Below, in pieces: positions 18,895 through 28,825 of a stretch of DNA of 64,000 nucleotides (the stretch's first letter is position 1; each line of letters begins with the position of its first letter). The DNA comes from Sutcliffiella tianshenii (GTDB lineage Bacteria > Bacillota > Bacilli > Bacillales > Bacillaceae_I), in assembly GCF_016908565.1 (NCBI RefSeq), contig NZ_JAFBED010000004.1:401798-465797 (forward strand). Direction: 5' to 3'. The notes below the pieces were generated by a model. It was not told the origin of the DNA and ran no database searches. It was given only the letters and a program-made list of their open reading frames with translations. Position numbers and translations under genes: made by a program.

Positions 18895-19476
18895 CCATTT
18901 CTTTAATATGTCATGTAGCTGTTCTTTTGTTTCTTCTAATGAACCGTTGTTCTGTATCACCTCATCCGCAAGGTCCACTTTTTCCCGGAGCGGCATTTGG
19001 GAGGTGATCCTGGCCATGGCATCCTCTTTGGAAAGGCTGTTTCTTTTCATGAGCCTCTCTAGCTGGACAGCTTCATCTACGTAAACCAGCAAGGTCTTTT
19101 CCACAAGATGAGTGAGCTTGCTCTCAAACAGCAATGGAATATCCATGACAACCGTCCTGTGCCCTTTTTCTTGATACTCCCTCGACTCTTCCTTCATCCT
19201 GTTCCGTATACTGGGATGCATGATGGAATTTAACCTCTCCCTTTTTTCTTTGTTTTCAAAAATGAGTTTCCCGAGTTTTACACGGTCGAGGGATTTGTCT
19301 TCCTGTAAAATTTCTTCCCCGAAAACAGAAACCAATTTATTATAGGTTTCTTCCCCTACTTCCACTACCTGTCGTGCAACCACATCCGCATCAACGATCG
19401 GCAATCCATATTCCTTCAGCATGGCTGCAACTGTACTTTTGCCACTGGCTATTCCCCCGGTCAATCCGATGATCAT
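18880..19476 (-). CDS. coaE: Dephospho-CoA kinase
   Basis: 198 residues; catalyses the last step of coenzyme A synthesis. The P-loop GLTGGIASGKS is at residues 4-14, followed by DADVVARQVVEVG and the LID-region RLMKRNSLS. The open frame continues to 19683, but that stretch lies inside ytaF in another frame, so the ATG at 19476 is used. The ribosome site GGAAGGAG is 12 bases away, rather far; a TTG closer to it cannot be excluded. Order ytaF-coaE as in B. subtilis. Confidence 0.93.
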   Translation of the reverse strand: MIIGLTGGIASGKSTVAAMLKEYGLPIVDADVVARQVVEVGEETYNKLVSVFGEEILQEDKSLDRVKLGKLIFENKEKRERLNSIMHPSIRNRMKEESREYQEKGHRTVVMDIPLLFESKLTHLVEKTLLVYVDEAVQLERLMKRNSLSKEDAMARITSQMPLREKVDLADEVIQNNGSLEETKEQLHDILKKWAIQI

Positions 19477-19529
19477 ATGCCTGTCCAACTCCTTCCTAAT
19501 GGAAGAGGCTTCTGTGATGACAGAGAGCC

Positions 19530-20168
19530 TCAGATCTTGATAATTCCGATAATAATAAGCAAAACACCTGGCAAAAAGGAAAATTTGTTCATCCAGGATA
19601 CTCCAGAGAAAATCCTTCCCAGCTTGATGCCTGATATTACAAATAAGGAACTCATCAACGCAACAGATACAGCCATGATCCAAGGGGAATATCCAAGCAA
19701 TGCGGCACCGATCCCGGCTCCGAATGCGTCAAGCGATAATGCGATCCCAAGGAAGAATGCTTCCAGTCCAGTGATGGATCCTGATCTGTCAAAGTCGGCT
19801 TCAGTGGGCTTCCTCAAGATATTGATGACGACTCCCAAAGACTTGATTTCCAGATTAAATAAGATTTTCTCTCCAATCAGCGTAGGATCCTCAGATGCAT
19901 TCGACTTGAAAAACTGATATAGCACCCAGACACCAAGAAGAATGAGGATCCCCCCTCCTATACTCTCTGCATAGGCAGGGGATAGGAAAGTGGTAAGTAT
20001 CGTGCCGACGAACATCGCCAGCAAAAGTGAAACAGCAGAGCAGCATGCAATGATACTGATCGATCTGAGCGGCATATGCATTTTTCTAAGGCCATATGTC
20101 AAACCGACACTGAAACTGTCCAGACTGACAGCAAATGCTAAAAGAACAAGTGAGATGTATGGAATCAT
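19530..20168 (-). CDS. ytaF: Sporulation membrane protein YtaF (MntP/cation-efflux related)
   Basis: 212-residue integral membrane protein with six hydrophobic segments. The paired motifs AFAVSLDSFSVGLTYG and GIALSLDAFGAGIGAALLG are the MntP/YtaF signature of a duplicated three-helix half, suggesting divalent-metal efflux, though the substrate of YtaF is unproven. It is linked to sporulation in Bacillus. The ATG at 20168 follows GGGAGGAG; an earlier start at 20192 has no such site. Confidence 0.87.
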   Translation of the reverse strand: MIPYISLVLLAFAVSLDSFSVGLTYGLRKMHMPLRSISIIACCSAVSLLLAMFVGTILTTFLSPAYAESIGGGILILLGVWVLYQFFKSNASEDPTLIGEKILFNLEIKSLGVVINILRKPTEADFDRSGSITGLEAFFLGIALSLDAFGAGIGAALLGYSPWIMAVSVALMSSLFVISGIKLGRIFSGVSWMNKFSFLPGVLLIIIGIIKI

Positions 20169-20244
20169 AAAGAGCTCCTCCCTAACTATCACTGAGATAG
20201 TATATGGCAGGAGCCCATTCGATGTGTTTTATCAAAAGTTAGAA

Positions 20245-21078
20245 TTATTTTGCTCTGGGCTGGCAGATCGGGCAGGTGTGGGTTCCTCTTCCTGCCACCA
20301 CGGATTTTTCTATTTCGGAGCCACATTTTTTGCAGCCTTCCCCTTTTCTGCCGTACACAAACAGTTCAAGTTGGAACATGCCGATCTGCCCTTGTGAATT
20401 GACGTAGGAGCGGATTGTACTTCCACCCTTATCCACCGCTTCCTGGAGCGTGAGGACAATTTCCCTGTACAAATTCTCGTATTCCTGATCAGAAAGGCTG
20501 TTGGCAAACCTTTCCGGATGTATCCCTGCTCGAAAAAGGGCTTCATCCACGTATATATTGCCAAGTCCCACTACGACGGTCTGGTCAAGCAGTACGGCTT
20601 TGATGTTCCTTTTTTTCTTTAAAAGGGTTTCCTTGAAACCGACAAGGCTGAACGCCTCGTCAAATGGTTCCGGTCCAAGGCTTGCCAGCGATTTCGCCTT
20701 CAGCTCCTCCCCTTTTCTATATAGGTGGAGGGTTCCGAATTTCCTGACATCCTGATAGCGGAGCTCTGATCCGTCGTCCAGATGAAAGAACACATGGGTA
20801 TGCTTATTGGAAGGATCATCTTTTTGAAATAATCCAAACTTGCCTTCCATACGAAGGTGGGAAACCATGCAATAGTCATCAAGGTAGAACAGAAGAAATT
20901 TCCCTCTCCGGCCTATCGAGAGGATGGTCTGGCCCACAAGCATACTCTCAAACAAAGCGACATCATCCGGCTCCTTTACCATTTTTGGCCAAAGAACCTT
21001 TACCTCTTCGATCTTCCTTCCTTGCACCAACTGTAGAAGTGTTTTTCTGACGGTTTCAACTTCTGGAAGCTCTGGCAT
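20245..21078 (-). CDS. mutM: Formamidopyrimidine-DNA glycosylase
   Basis: 277-residue Fpg/Nei-family base-excision enzyme removing 8-oxoguanine. After Met removal the N-terminus is PELPEVETV with the catalytic Pro and Glu. The H2TH region and C-terminal zinc finger (CKKC ... CPIC, about residues 245-268) are complete. The ATG at 21078 rather than 21081 is required to place Pro next to Met. It follows polA by 18 bases in the same operon. Confidence 0.97.
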   Translation of the reverse strand: MPELPEVETVRKTLLQLVQGRKIEEVKVLWPKMVKEPDDVALFESMLVGQTILSIGRRGKFLLFYLDDYCMVSHLRMEGKFGLFQKDDPSNKHTHVFFHLDDGSELRYQDVRKFGTLHLYRKGEELKAKSLASLGPEPFDEAFSLVGFKETLLKKKRNIKAVLLDQTVVVGLGNIYVDEALFRAGIHPERFANSLSDQEYENLYREIVLTLQEAVDKGGSTIRSYVNSQGQIGMFQLELFVYGRKGEGCKKCGSEIEKSVVAGRGTHTCPICQPRAK

Positions 21079-21096
21079 CAAAACACCTCCCTTTCA

Positions 21097-23727
21097 TTAT
21101 TTCGCATCATACCAGGTGGAGCCGTAGGAGTAGTCTACCTTCAATGGGACGGTAAGCTCCAGTGCCTGCTCCATCACTTCCGGCACGATTTTCTTTAATT
21201 TATCTATTTCCTCTTTTGGTGCTTCAAAGACAAGTTCATCATGCACCTGCAGCAGGACCTTGGCCTGCATGTTTTCTTTTTCCAATCTCTTTGCCATTTC
21301 AATCATCGCCTTTTTGATGATGTCGGCTGCACTGCCCTGGATCGGGGTGTTCATTGCCGTTCTCTCTGCGAAGCTTCTCAGATTGAAGTTGCTGCTTGTG
21401 ATCTCCGGCAAATAGCGGCGACGGTGAAGCAATGTCGTTACATAGCCTTTATCCTTGGCTTCGAGCACTACGTCATCCATATACTGTTTGACCCCTGGGA
21501 AGCTCTCGAGATAGCGGTCTATGAACATCTTCGCTTCTTTACGGGTGATGTCCAGACTTTGCGATAATCCATAGTCACTGATTCCATATACAATCCCGAA
21601 GTTAACCGCCTTTGCATGACGCCTCATATTGGAAGTGACCTTATCCTCTGTCACATGAAACACGTCCATGGCGGTTTTCGTATGGATATCTGCATCCTCC
21701 CTGAAGGCTTCAATCAGCTTTTCATCATTGGCAATATGGGCTAGGACCCTCAATTCAATCTGGGAGTAATCCGCGGCAAAAATGACCCAATCCTTGTGTG
21801 AAGGAATGAAAGCTTCCCTGATTCTTCTGCCTTCCTCCAACCGGACAGGGATGTTTTGAAGGTTTGGATCAATCGAACTTAATCTGCCCGTTTGGGTCAG
21901 AGCCTGGTTGAAGCGAGTATGAATCTTGTTGGTATCTTCATGCACAACCTTCAATAGACCTTCAATATAGGTTGATTTCAATTTCCCCAATTGACGATAG
22001 TGGAGGATCTCCCGGATGACTTCATGCTTCTCTGCCAGCTTTTCAAGCACATCAGCTGACGTGGAATATCCTGTTTTTGTTTTTTTGACAGGCGGCAATC
22101 CGAGCTTTTCAAACAGAATGACACCAAGCTGCTTCGGAGAGTTGATGTTGAACTTTTCCCCTGCCAGCTCATAGATGCTCTCTTCAATCTTCTCAAGCTT
22201 TTCGGAAAGGTCTTGTCCCATATCCTCAAGGCGTTTTTTATCGACTTTAATACCGAGCGCTTCCATTTCCGCAAGCACCAGCGTCAGAGGCATCTCAAGT
22301 TCCTCGAACAGCTCAAGCTGCTCGTTATCCTTCAATTCGTGGATAAAGGACTCCTTCATCTCCTGCATTGCGAAGGTTTTGCGGACCAGATGCTGAGATA
22401 CCGTCCCTTGATCCGGAACTGCCCTTTTGGCACCCTTGCCATAGACCGCCTCATCCGTTTCTATCTGATGATAACCTTTCTTGCGTGCAATCTCTGCAAG
22501 ATCGGTGGACGTATCAGAAGGGTTCACGATATAAGAAGCGATGATAAAATCAAAGTCTATCCCATTCAGCTCGATTCCCTGCCATTTCAGTGCCACGATC
22601 GCCCGTTTGGCGTCAAATACAGTCTTCTTCTTTGTGTGGTCTGATGCGAAATCCTTAAACTCCTCTGAGTTCAGGGCTACTTCAGTCGGAATGAAGAAAT
22701 TCCCTTTTTCATTGACCAGTGCAAATCCTTGAATATCCGCGCGATGGTAGTTTTCCTCCAGCACCTCAACCATGAAAAAGTTCTCACTTGCAAAATGATC
22801 TGCAGTCAGTTCATCCACTACATCAAATGTAATGTCCGTCAAATCCTCTGTGACTGTTTCGGCATCTTCTCCAAGCTTCTCCAGTAAGGAGTTGAAGCTC
22901 AGCTCTTTGAATATCGAGATGACCTTTTTCTTATCAAAGCCTTCGTAGATAAGTTCATCCACCTTCATTTCCACTGGTGCTTCAGTCATGATCGTTGCAA
23001 GCTCCTTGCTCATGATTGCCTGCTCCTTGTTTTCCTCAAGCTTCTCCTTCAGCTTTTTCCCGCTGACCTGATCAATCGATTCCAAAAGCTTTTCAATGGT
23101 GCCAAATTCCTTCAACAGCTTGATTGCAGTCTTTTCCCCGACTCCCGGAACCCCAGGGATATTATCGGAGGAATCCCCCATCAAGCCCTTCATATCGATG
23201 ATCTGATCGACAGTTAAGCCATACTTTTCCTCAATGAAGGCAGGTGTGTAGGAGTCTACATCCGTGATCCCTTTTTTGGTGATATCCACCGTAATTTTAT
23301 CGGTTGCAAGTTGGGTCAAATCCTTGTCCCCAGAGATGATTTTTACTGTAAAGTCATCGTTGGCAGCCTGTCGTGCAAGGGTCCCGATGATATCATCCGC
23401 CTCATATTCCGGCAATTCATAGCGTTTGATGTTGTAGGCGTCCAACAGTTCTCTTAGAAATGAGAATTGCTCAGAGAGCTCAGGTGGAGTCTTTTGTCTT
23501 CCGCCTTTATACTCCCCGAACGTTTTATGACGGAAGGTTGTTTTTCCTGCGTCAAAGGCCACAAGCATATGTGTCGGTTTTTCTTCCTCCAGGATCCTCA
23601 TCAGCATCATCGTGAACCCATAAATCGCATTTGTATGTATTCCCTTCTCGTTGCTCAATAAGGGCAGCGCGAAAAAGGCACGGTATGCGATACTGTTCCC
23701 ATCGATCAGGACTAATTTGTTTGCCAT
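21097..23727 (-). CDS. polA: DNA polymerase I
   Basis: 876 residues with an N-terminal 5'-3' exonuclease (residues 1-290: LVAFDAGKTTFRHK, GDKDLTQL, IPGVPGVGEKTA), a degenerate 3'-5' exonuclease-like domain, and a family A polymerase domain with motif A (AADYSQIELRVLAH), motif B (RRHAKAVNFGIVYGIS) and motif C (QVHDELVFE). It fills gaps in repair and processes Okazaki fragments. B. subtilis PolA likewise lacks active proofreading. Start ATG with a GAAGGAGGAATT site. Confidence 0.97.
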   Translation of the reverse strand: MANKLVLIDGNSIAYRAFFALPLLSNEKGIHTNAIYGFTMMLMRILEEEKPTHMLVAFDAGKTTFRHKTFGEYKGGRQKTPPELSEQFSFLRELLDAYNIKRYELPEYEADDIIGTLARQAANDDFTVKIISGDKDLTQLATDKITVDITKKGITDVDSYTPAFIEEKYGLTVDQIIDMKGLMGDSSDNIPGVPGVGEKTAIKLLKEFGTIEKLLESIDQVSGKKLKEKLEENKEQAIMSKELATIMTEAPVEMKVDELIYEGFDKKKVISIFKELSFNSLLEKLGEDAETVTEDLTDITFDVVDELTADHFASENFFMVEVLEENYHRADIQGFALVNEKGNFFIPTEVALNSEEFKDFASDHTKKKTVFDAKRAIVALKWQGIELNGIDFDFIIASYIVNPSDTSTDLAEIARKKGYHQIETDEAVYGKGAKRAVPDQGTVSQHLVRKTFAMQEMKESFIHELKDNEQLELFEELEMPLTLVLAEMEALGIKVDKKRLEDMGQDLSEKLEKIEESIYELAGEKFNINSPKQLGVILFEKLGLPPVKKTKTGYSTSADVLEKLAEKHEVIREILHYRQLGKLKSTYIEGLLKVVHEDTNKIHTRFNQALTQTGRLSSIDPNLQNIPVRLEEGRRIREAFIPSHKDWVIFAADYSQIELRVLAHIANDEKLIEAFREDADIHTKTAMDVFHVTEDKVTSNMRRHAKAVNFGIVYGISDYGLSQSLDITRKEAKMFIDRYLESFPGVKQYMDDVVLEAKDKGYVTTLLHRRRYLPEITSSNFNLRSFAERTAMNTPIQGSAADIIKKAMIEMAKRLEKENMQAKVLLQVHDELVFEAPKEEIDKLKKIVPEVMEQALELTVPLKVDYSYGSTWYDAK

Positions 23728-23786
23728 GCTAATTCCTCCTTCTTCCTTTTGTGGTCTATGTAAATATTTCTTTCAAAAATATAAAA

Positions 23787-23846
23787 AGCCGCAATCTCCC
23801 TCTCTATTTTATCATGGATAAGAACAGAAAGAAAAATTGCGGCCTT
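23787..23846 (-). terminator. Terminator of hflKC
   Basis: AAGGCCGCAAT and ATTGCGGCTTTTT pair across a loop of about 35 bases on the minus strand, between the hflC stop and polA. The long loop makes it less certain than the others here. Confidence 0.6.
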
Positions 23847-23855
23847 AATTGTTTT

Positions 23856-24788
23856 TTACTCCATGTTGCCCATCAGGAGCTGTGCATATGGCGAACTTGA
23901 CGGCAGGACGATCACCGTTTCACCATTGATGGTTTTCTTATAGGATTCTAGTGTGCGGTAAAGTTCATAGAACTCGGGATCCTTGGAGAAGCTGTCATTG
24001 TATATTTTCGCTGCTTCCCCTTCCCCGGCACCGCGGATCACATCAGCATCCGCCTCCGCTTTAGCTAGGATTTCACGAACTTCTTTATCTGTTTTGGCTA
24101 TGATGATATTTTTATCTGCATCACCCTTTGAAAGATAGTCCTGTGCGGTGGACTCACGCTCGGAAATCATACGGGTATAGACAGATTGTTCATTTTCCGG
24201 TGGCAGATCCGTCTGCCTCATTCTTACATCTGTCACGACAATCCCGTAACCGTCCTTTGCAAGAAGCTCGTTGACTCTTTCCGTTACGCGGTCATTCAGG
24301 CTTCCCCTGGAGGATTTCTCATCATTGACAATTTCATCATAGTTTAATTGCCCAAGCTCTGTACGGACAACTGAAAAGACAAATTCGGACATTTTCGTCT
24401 CTGCATTAATGATGTTGGCAAGGCTGTCTATCATCATTCTCGGATCTTCCACGCGCCAAACCACATAATTATCGATCAGCATCCGCTTCTTATCCTTTGT
24501 ATTGATCTCTGCTCCAGCTTCATCATAGAGCATTTGATATTTCGGAACCGTGGTTACTGTCTGGACGAATGGCACTTTGAAGTTCAATCCAGGTTCATCG
24601 ATAATATCAACTACTTCCCCAAACTGTCTGACAACCTTGTATTCCCCTTCTTTTACCACAAATACATTAGCAATACCTACACCAAGCAGGACGATCAGCA
24701 GGACTGCAACTATTCCGCCCCTGACCATCTTCCTCCACTCATAAGTAGGTTTACGGCCTTCTAAATCTATGATGTTCTGATCACTCAT
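23856..24788 (-). CDS. hflC: SPFH/band-7 membrane protein HflC
   Basis: 310 residues: a short cytoplasmic tail, one membrane helix (about 24-46, GIVAVLLIVLLGVGIANVFV), then the SPFH domain and a coiled-coil region rich in Ala/Glu ending near LPSSSPYAQLLMG. In proteobacteria HflC with HflK forms a large cage around the protease FtsH. A GTG at 24797 is possible, but GGGAG before the ATG at 24788 is better placed; the start overlaps the hflK stop, indicating translational coupling. Absent from this locus in B. subtilis. Confidence 0.87.
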   Translation of the reverse strand: MSDQNIIDLEGRKPTYEWRKMVRGGIVAVLLIVLLGVGIANVFVVKEGEYKVVRQFGEVVDIIDEPGLNFKVPFVQTVTTVPKYQMLYDEAGAEINTKDKKRMLIDNYVVWRVEDPRMMIDSLANIINAETKMSEFVFSVVRTELGQLNYDEIVNDEKSSRGSLNDRVTERVNELLAKDGYGIVVTDVRMRQTDLPPENEQSVYTRMISERESTAQDYLSKGDADKNIIIAKTDKEVREILAKAEADADVIRGAGEGEAAKIYNDSFSKDPEFYELYRTLESYKKTINGETVIVLPSSSPYAQLLMGNME

Positions 24789-25758
24789 TTGTCCCACTCC
24801 CTTCCTGATTGGCAGGCGGCTTCGGAGTAGTCGTTTCCGTTCTTTCCATTGGACGAATCGGGAAATACTTCATCGTATTGCCATCATCATTCATGATATA
24901 GATTTCTGCGTACGGAAGGACTTCTTCCATTGTTTCAAGAATCAATCGTTTTCTCGTCAGCTCCGGTGCATTCACATATTCAGCATATAAGGCATTGAAT
25001 CTGGCAACATCCCCGCGAGCCTGTTCGACCCGGGCAGCCTTTTCCCCTTCTGCCCTTGAAATGATTGCATCCTTTTCCCCTTCCGCTTCATTCATTTTCT
25101 GATTACGGTAGCGGTTTGCTTCATTGATTTTGGTATTCATCGTTTCCCTTGCATCCGTAACGTTGGTAAATGCTTTACGAACCTCTGCATTCGGGAGCTC
25201 CACATCCTGCAGCTTTACAGCAGTTACGGATATACCAACGTCATACTTTTCCATTAGTGAGGTAAGTAGATCAAAAACCTCCACCTCGATCTGCCCTTTT
25301 CCCGATGTCAATGCTTCATCGATTTGCGAGCTTCCGATGATACTTCTTAAAGATGCAGAAGTTGCATTATAGAGGACAGCCTGCGGATCGTCTGAATTAT
25401 ATAAGTATTTTCCCGGGTTGGTGATCTTCCACATGACGACCATGTCGGCCAGGACGATATTTTCATCTCCGGTTATCATTTTTGTATCACTCGTGAATTC
25501 TACCACTTCACCATTCTTTTCTTCATAGCCGAACTGTAAGCTGAATGTCTCTTTTGACAGCTTTTCCACAGTCTGTATCGGCCAAGGCATCTTGAAATGC
25601 AGACCAGGTTCGCTTATTCCCTCTTCCACTTTCCCGAAGGTCTGGATGACGGCTTGTTCGGATTGATCGACTGTGTACCATGAACTGAATGCCACCACAC
25701 CAAGCAGGATAGCAAGCACCACTAGGAAAACAGTCGTATAAATGCGCTTTAAACTCAT
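24781..25758 (-). CDS. hflK: SPFH/band-7 membrane protein HflK
   Basis: 325 residues with an N-terminal membrane helix (about 7-27, TVFLVVLAILLGVVAF), the SPFH domain starting EQAVIQTFGKVEEGISEPGLHFKMPW, a coiled coil (INEANRYRNQKMNEAEGEKD), and a Pro/Thr-rich tail. It lacks the long Gly-rich N-terminus of E. coli HflK. It partners HflC in regulating FtsH or in membrane microdomains. It begins at GTG 25761 or ATG 25758 behind AAGGGGAG. The pair lies between phoPR and polA. Confidence 0.85.
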   Translation of the reverse strand: MSLKRIYTTVFLVVLAILLGVVAFSSWYTVDQSEQAVIQTFGKVEEGISEPGLHFKMPWPIQTVEKLSKETFSLQFGYEEKNGEVVEFTSDTKMITGDENIVLADMVVMWKITNPGKYLYNSDDPQAVLYNATSASLRSIIGSSQIDEALTSGKGQIEVEVFDLLTSLMEKYDVGISVTAVKLQDVELPNAEVRKAFTNVTDARETMNTKINEANRYRNQKMNEAEGEKDAIISRAEGEKAARVEQARGDVARFNALYAEYVNAPELTRKRLILETMEEVLPYAEIYIMNDDGNTMKYFPIRPMERTETTTPKPPANQEGSGTNE

Positions 25759-25869
25759 CACTGTTGTCTTCTCCCCTTTTTTTGTTCTCAGTGATTAATA
25801 CGTTCAAGTTACAGTAAAGTTTCTTTTTTTACAGAGGTTTTTATTTTCATAAAGTTTCTGGTAAGCACC

Positions 25870-25997
25870 GCTGTTGATTTCCGCACTAGGCTGCGCTTTC
25901 CGCGGGGCGCTTGTGGAGCCTCCTCGGCTTCGCCTGTGGGGTCTCCACTAAACGCCATCTCCCGCAGGAGTCTTCGCCTATTGCTCCAATCAACAGC
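25870..25997. repeat. Dispersed structured repeat, copy B
   Basis: 128 bp with terminal GCTGTTGATT / AATCAACAGC. The inner stem is TGGAGCC / GGTCTCCA around CTCGGCTTCGCCTGTG. Nearly identical to copy C (28870-28998). Any frame through it (for example 25809-26009) reads the repeat and is not a gene. The rest of 25998-26120 is AT-rich and probably holds the hflKC promoter. Confidence 0.9.
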
Positions 25998-26121
25998 TAA
26001 TATACACAAAAAATAACACGATTTTTTAACCCAAGACGCTTATGTAAAAGATTTATACTATGAGAAATTAAGATATAGTGGAGACTTACTTTTTCCCATG
26101 ATAGCCTTTCAAAAAAAAGAA

Positions 26122-26147
26122 GGCGAGAACTGGAGAGTTCTCGCCTG
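26122..26147 (-). terminator. Terminator of phoPR
   Basis: GGCGAGAACT / AGTTCTCGCC is a perfect ten-pair stem with a four-base loop, followed on the minus strand by TTCTTTTTTTT. Confidence 0.92.
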
Positions 26148-26230
26148 CCAATATTGGCTCCTTGGATGAAGGGGTTTTCAATAGTAATAGTAACAGTGGT
26201 TTGTTAAGCAGCGATGGAAGAAATGTAAAG

Positions 26231-28000
26231 CTATTGTAAATCTTTGTTTTCTTTGGACAATTTCACCTTAAATGCTGTCCCGCTGTTCACTTTACTTTTG
26301 ACTGTAATCTTTCCGTGGTGCGCTTCCACCAGATGCTTGACTATCGCCAAGCCCAAGCCTGTCCCGCCTGAATTCCTGCTCCGCGCTTTATCGACGCGAT
26401 AGAAGCGCTCAAAAATGCGCGGGATTTCTTCTTCATCCATGCCAATTCCTGTATCTGAGACGGTTATTTCCACCATGTCCCCTGCATCCTGGACGGTTAC
26501 TTCCACTTTCCCACCGGGCGGGGTGTAGGCTAATGCGTTATTGATAAGATTAATGAAAATCTGTTTCACCCGGGGATTGTCCCCAAAGATGAAAAGTTCC
26601 CTTTTCGCTTTATAGAGTTCCAGGCTGATTTCTTTCTCTTTTGCCTTCGCTTCAAGAATGATAAGGATATCTTCCAATAATTCATGGATGTCCACATAAT
26701 CCATATTGAGTTTGAAGCCTTGTCGTTCTATTTTGGATAGATCCAACAAGTCTTCTATCAACGACTGAAGTCTTTCGCTCTCCTTTAAAATGATGGAAAG
26801 GAAATACTCCAGAGTTTCCTTGTCGTTCATGGCCCCATCCAGAAGCGTCTCTGAAAACCCTTTGATGGAGGTGATAGGTGTCTTCAATTCATGGGATACG
26901 TTGGCAACGAAGTCCTTTCTCATCTGCTCGAGCTTTTTCAGCTCTGTGATATCATGGAAAACGAGTACTATCCCTTTCCACTCATCATTAAAACCGATGA
27001 TTGGTGCCCCGTAGACCTCAAAATGCCTTCTTTCAATTTTGAGAGGAAGCACAATCTGCTTTCTGACACGAACTTCTGTCATGAAAATCTCTTCCACCAG
27101 CTCCACGACTTCCTTATGCTCCAATGCCTCATAGTATAAGCGGTATAAGTAGTCTGATTGCTCTACATGAAAGGTTTCCTTGTAAGCCCGGTTGATCAGG
27201 TTCACATAGCCCCTTCCATCGATCAGGATCAAGCCGCTTCCCATGTTTTCTATCAAGGTGCTCAGCCGGTCCTGCTGCATCTCCTGAGCCTTTGTCATGT
27301 CCTGCAGATTCCTTGCCAGCACATTGATGGATTGGCTAAGCATCCCCGTCTCGTCCACGTGCTCCTCGTATGTCCTTGCTTTATAATTCCCTTTGGCAAG
27401 TTCCATTGCCACTTTTGTTGCAGATTCAATCGGTCTCGTATACTGGGCTGTAATTCTGACTCCCAGTAAAAGAATGACAACAAGTGCAGCACCCAGGCTC
27501 GCTATCAACAAGCCCCAGATCTGCTGATTGACTCTATGCAAGGATTCAACTGGTGTGCTAAGTACCACAAAGCCGGCGCGTTCCCCGTCTCTCATCAAGG
27601 TGGCACCATAATAGTACATTTCATCATTTCGTTCATAATAGATGCGTTCTTTGTCTTTGTTTTTTTCTATGATCTGCTGCAGCACTTCCTGATGGGAATC
27701 CTCCTCAGGTTGAACAATGCCATCCGTATCATACTGAAGGGTACCATCGAGATCTATGATGCTGATTCTGGCAGATAATGTCTTCCCGATATCCCCGAGA
27801 TGCTTCTGCAGCGATGGCGTGATTGTTTCTTCCTCTTCCACCAATAAAGTGACGAGATTGGTTTCTTTCTCAAGACGCTGATTGAACGTATTTAGATAAA
27901 AGCTTTTAAAAAGCTGTCCCAATAAAAGCCCCAACCCGACAAGAACGACAATGATGAGGGTAATTAAAGCAAAAAGCAGACGGGAACGAAACCTACTCAT
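26231..28000 (-). CDS. phoR: Phosphate-response sensor histidine kinase PhoR
   Basis: 589 residues: two membrane helices (about 8-28 and 163-182) flank an extracytoplasmic sensor region, followed by HAMP, a PAS domain (LIENMGSGLILIDGRG), HisKA with the phosphoacceptor His in NVSHELKTPITSIKG, and HATPase_c (NLINNALAYTPPGG, DTGIGM, GTGLGLAIVKHL). It autophosphorylates and activates PhoP under phosphate starvation. It overlaps phoP by 8 bases. The order polA ... phoR-phoP-mdh is that of B. subtilis apart from the inserted genes. Confidence 0.95.
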   Translation of the reverse strand: MSRFRSRLLFALITLIIVVLVGLGLLLGQLFKSFYLNTFNQRLEKETNLVTLLVEEEETITPSLQKHLGDIGKTLSARISIIDLDGTLQYDTDGIVQPEEDSHQEVLQQIIEKNKDKERIYYERNDEMYYYGATLMRDGERAGFVVLSTPVESLHRVNQQIWGLLIASLGAALVVILLLGVRITAQYTRPIESATKVAMELAKGNYKARTYEEHVDETGMLSQSINVLARNLQDMTKAQEMQQDRLSTLIENMGSGLILIDGRGYVNLINRAYKETFHVEQSDYLYRLYYEALEHKEVVELVEEIFMTEVRVRKQIVLPLKIERRHFEVYGAPIIGFNDEWKGIVLVFHDITELKKLEQMRKDFVANVSHELKTPITSIKGFSETLLDGAMNDKETLEYFLSIILKESERLQSLIEDLLDLSKIERQGFKLNMDYVDIHELLEDILIILEAKAKEKEISLELYKAKRELFIFGDNPRVKQIFINLINNALAYTPPGGKVEVTVQDAGDMVEITVSDTGIGMDEEEIPRIFERFYRVDKARSRNSGGTGLGLAIVKHLVEAHHGKITVKSKVNSGTAFKVKLSKENKDLQ

Positions 28001-28718
28001 CTAATTTCGGTTCCTCTAGCTTGTAACCTAACCCTCTTATTGTCTTTATATATGTAGGTTTTTTCGTATCATTTTCGATTTTCTCCCGCAAGTGGCTGAT
28101 ATGTACATCCACAATCCTCGTGTCCCCGGCAAAATCATAATTCCAGACTGCGCTTAAAAGCTGATCACGGGTCAACACCCTGCCTTTATTTTTCGCTAAA
28201 TAAACTAGAAGCTCAAATTCCTTCGGTGTTAATTCGATCCGTTCATTTTGGAAATACGCTTCATAATGCTCAGGAAGTATCTTTATATCCCCGATGATGA
28301 TCTTTTCAGAAGGATCTTCATCCTTAGAATTCTCATCCTGACCTGACAATAGCTGTGTCCGTCTCAGGATAGCCTTTACACGCGCGACCACTTCCCTTGG
28401 GCTGAAAGGCTTTGTCATATAATCATCAGCACCAAGCTCAAGACCCAACACCTTATCAAATTCATCATCTTTTGCGGTAAGCATCAAAATGGGAGTGTTG
28501 ATTTTTCTTTGTCTAAGCTCCTTGCACACCTCGATACCATCCATTTTAGGAAGCATCAAGTCCAGGACAATCATATCAAATTGCCCTTCTGCTGCTTTAT
28601 GAAGACCTTTCTCTCCATCCATTGCCACCGACACATCAAATCCTGCCTGCTGCAAGTTATATTGCAATAAAGTTACAATGGACTGTTCATCATCAACGAT
28701 CAATATCTTTTTGCTCAT
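27993..28718 (-). CDS. phoP: Phosphate-response regulator PhoP
   Basis: 241-residue OmpR/PhoB-family regulator. The receiver domain has the acidic pair Asp9-Asp10, phosphoacceptor Asp53 (VLDLMLPKMDG) and Lys near 102 (YMTKPFSP). The C-terminal winged helix includes LTPKEFELLVYLAKNKGRVL and VDVHISHLREKIE. It controls phosphate uptake and teichoic-acid replacement genes in Bacillus. Cotranscribed with phoR. Confidence 0.95.
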   Translation of the reverse strand: MSKKILIVDDEQSIVTLLQYNLQQAGFDVSVAMDGEKGLHKAAEGQFDMIVLDLMLPKMDGIEVCKELRQRKINTPILMLTAKDDEFDKVLGLELGADDYMTKPFSPREVVARVKAILRRTQLLSGQDENSKDEDPSEKIIIGDIKILPEHYEAYFQNERIELTPKEFELLVYLAKNKGRVLTRDQLLSAVWNYDFAGDTRIVDVHISHLREKIENDTKKPTYIKTIRGLGYKLEEPKLDE

Positions 28719-28825
28719 CTTTTTCCTCCACCGATTGTTTTGGAAAACCCCAATTCATCCATGAATATCTATCTAATATTTACAATACCATCATACACCT
28801 TAAATTATTTCTTCACAATAAATAG

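Noticed and set aside
25809-26009. Small ORF reading ILAVDWSNRRRLLRE
   Set aside because: It is a frame through repeat copy B; the same peptide appears in the other copies.
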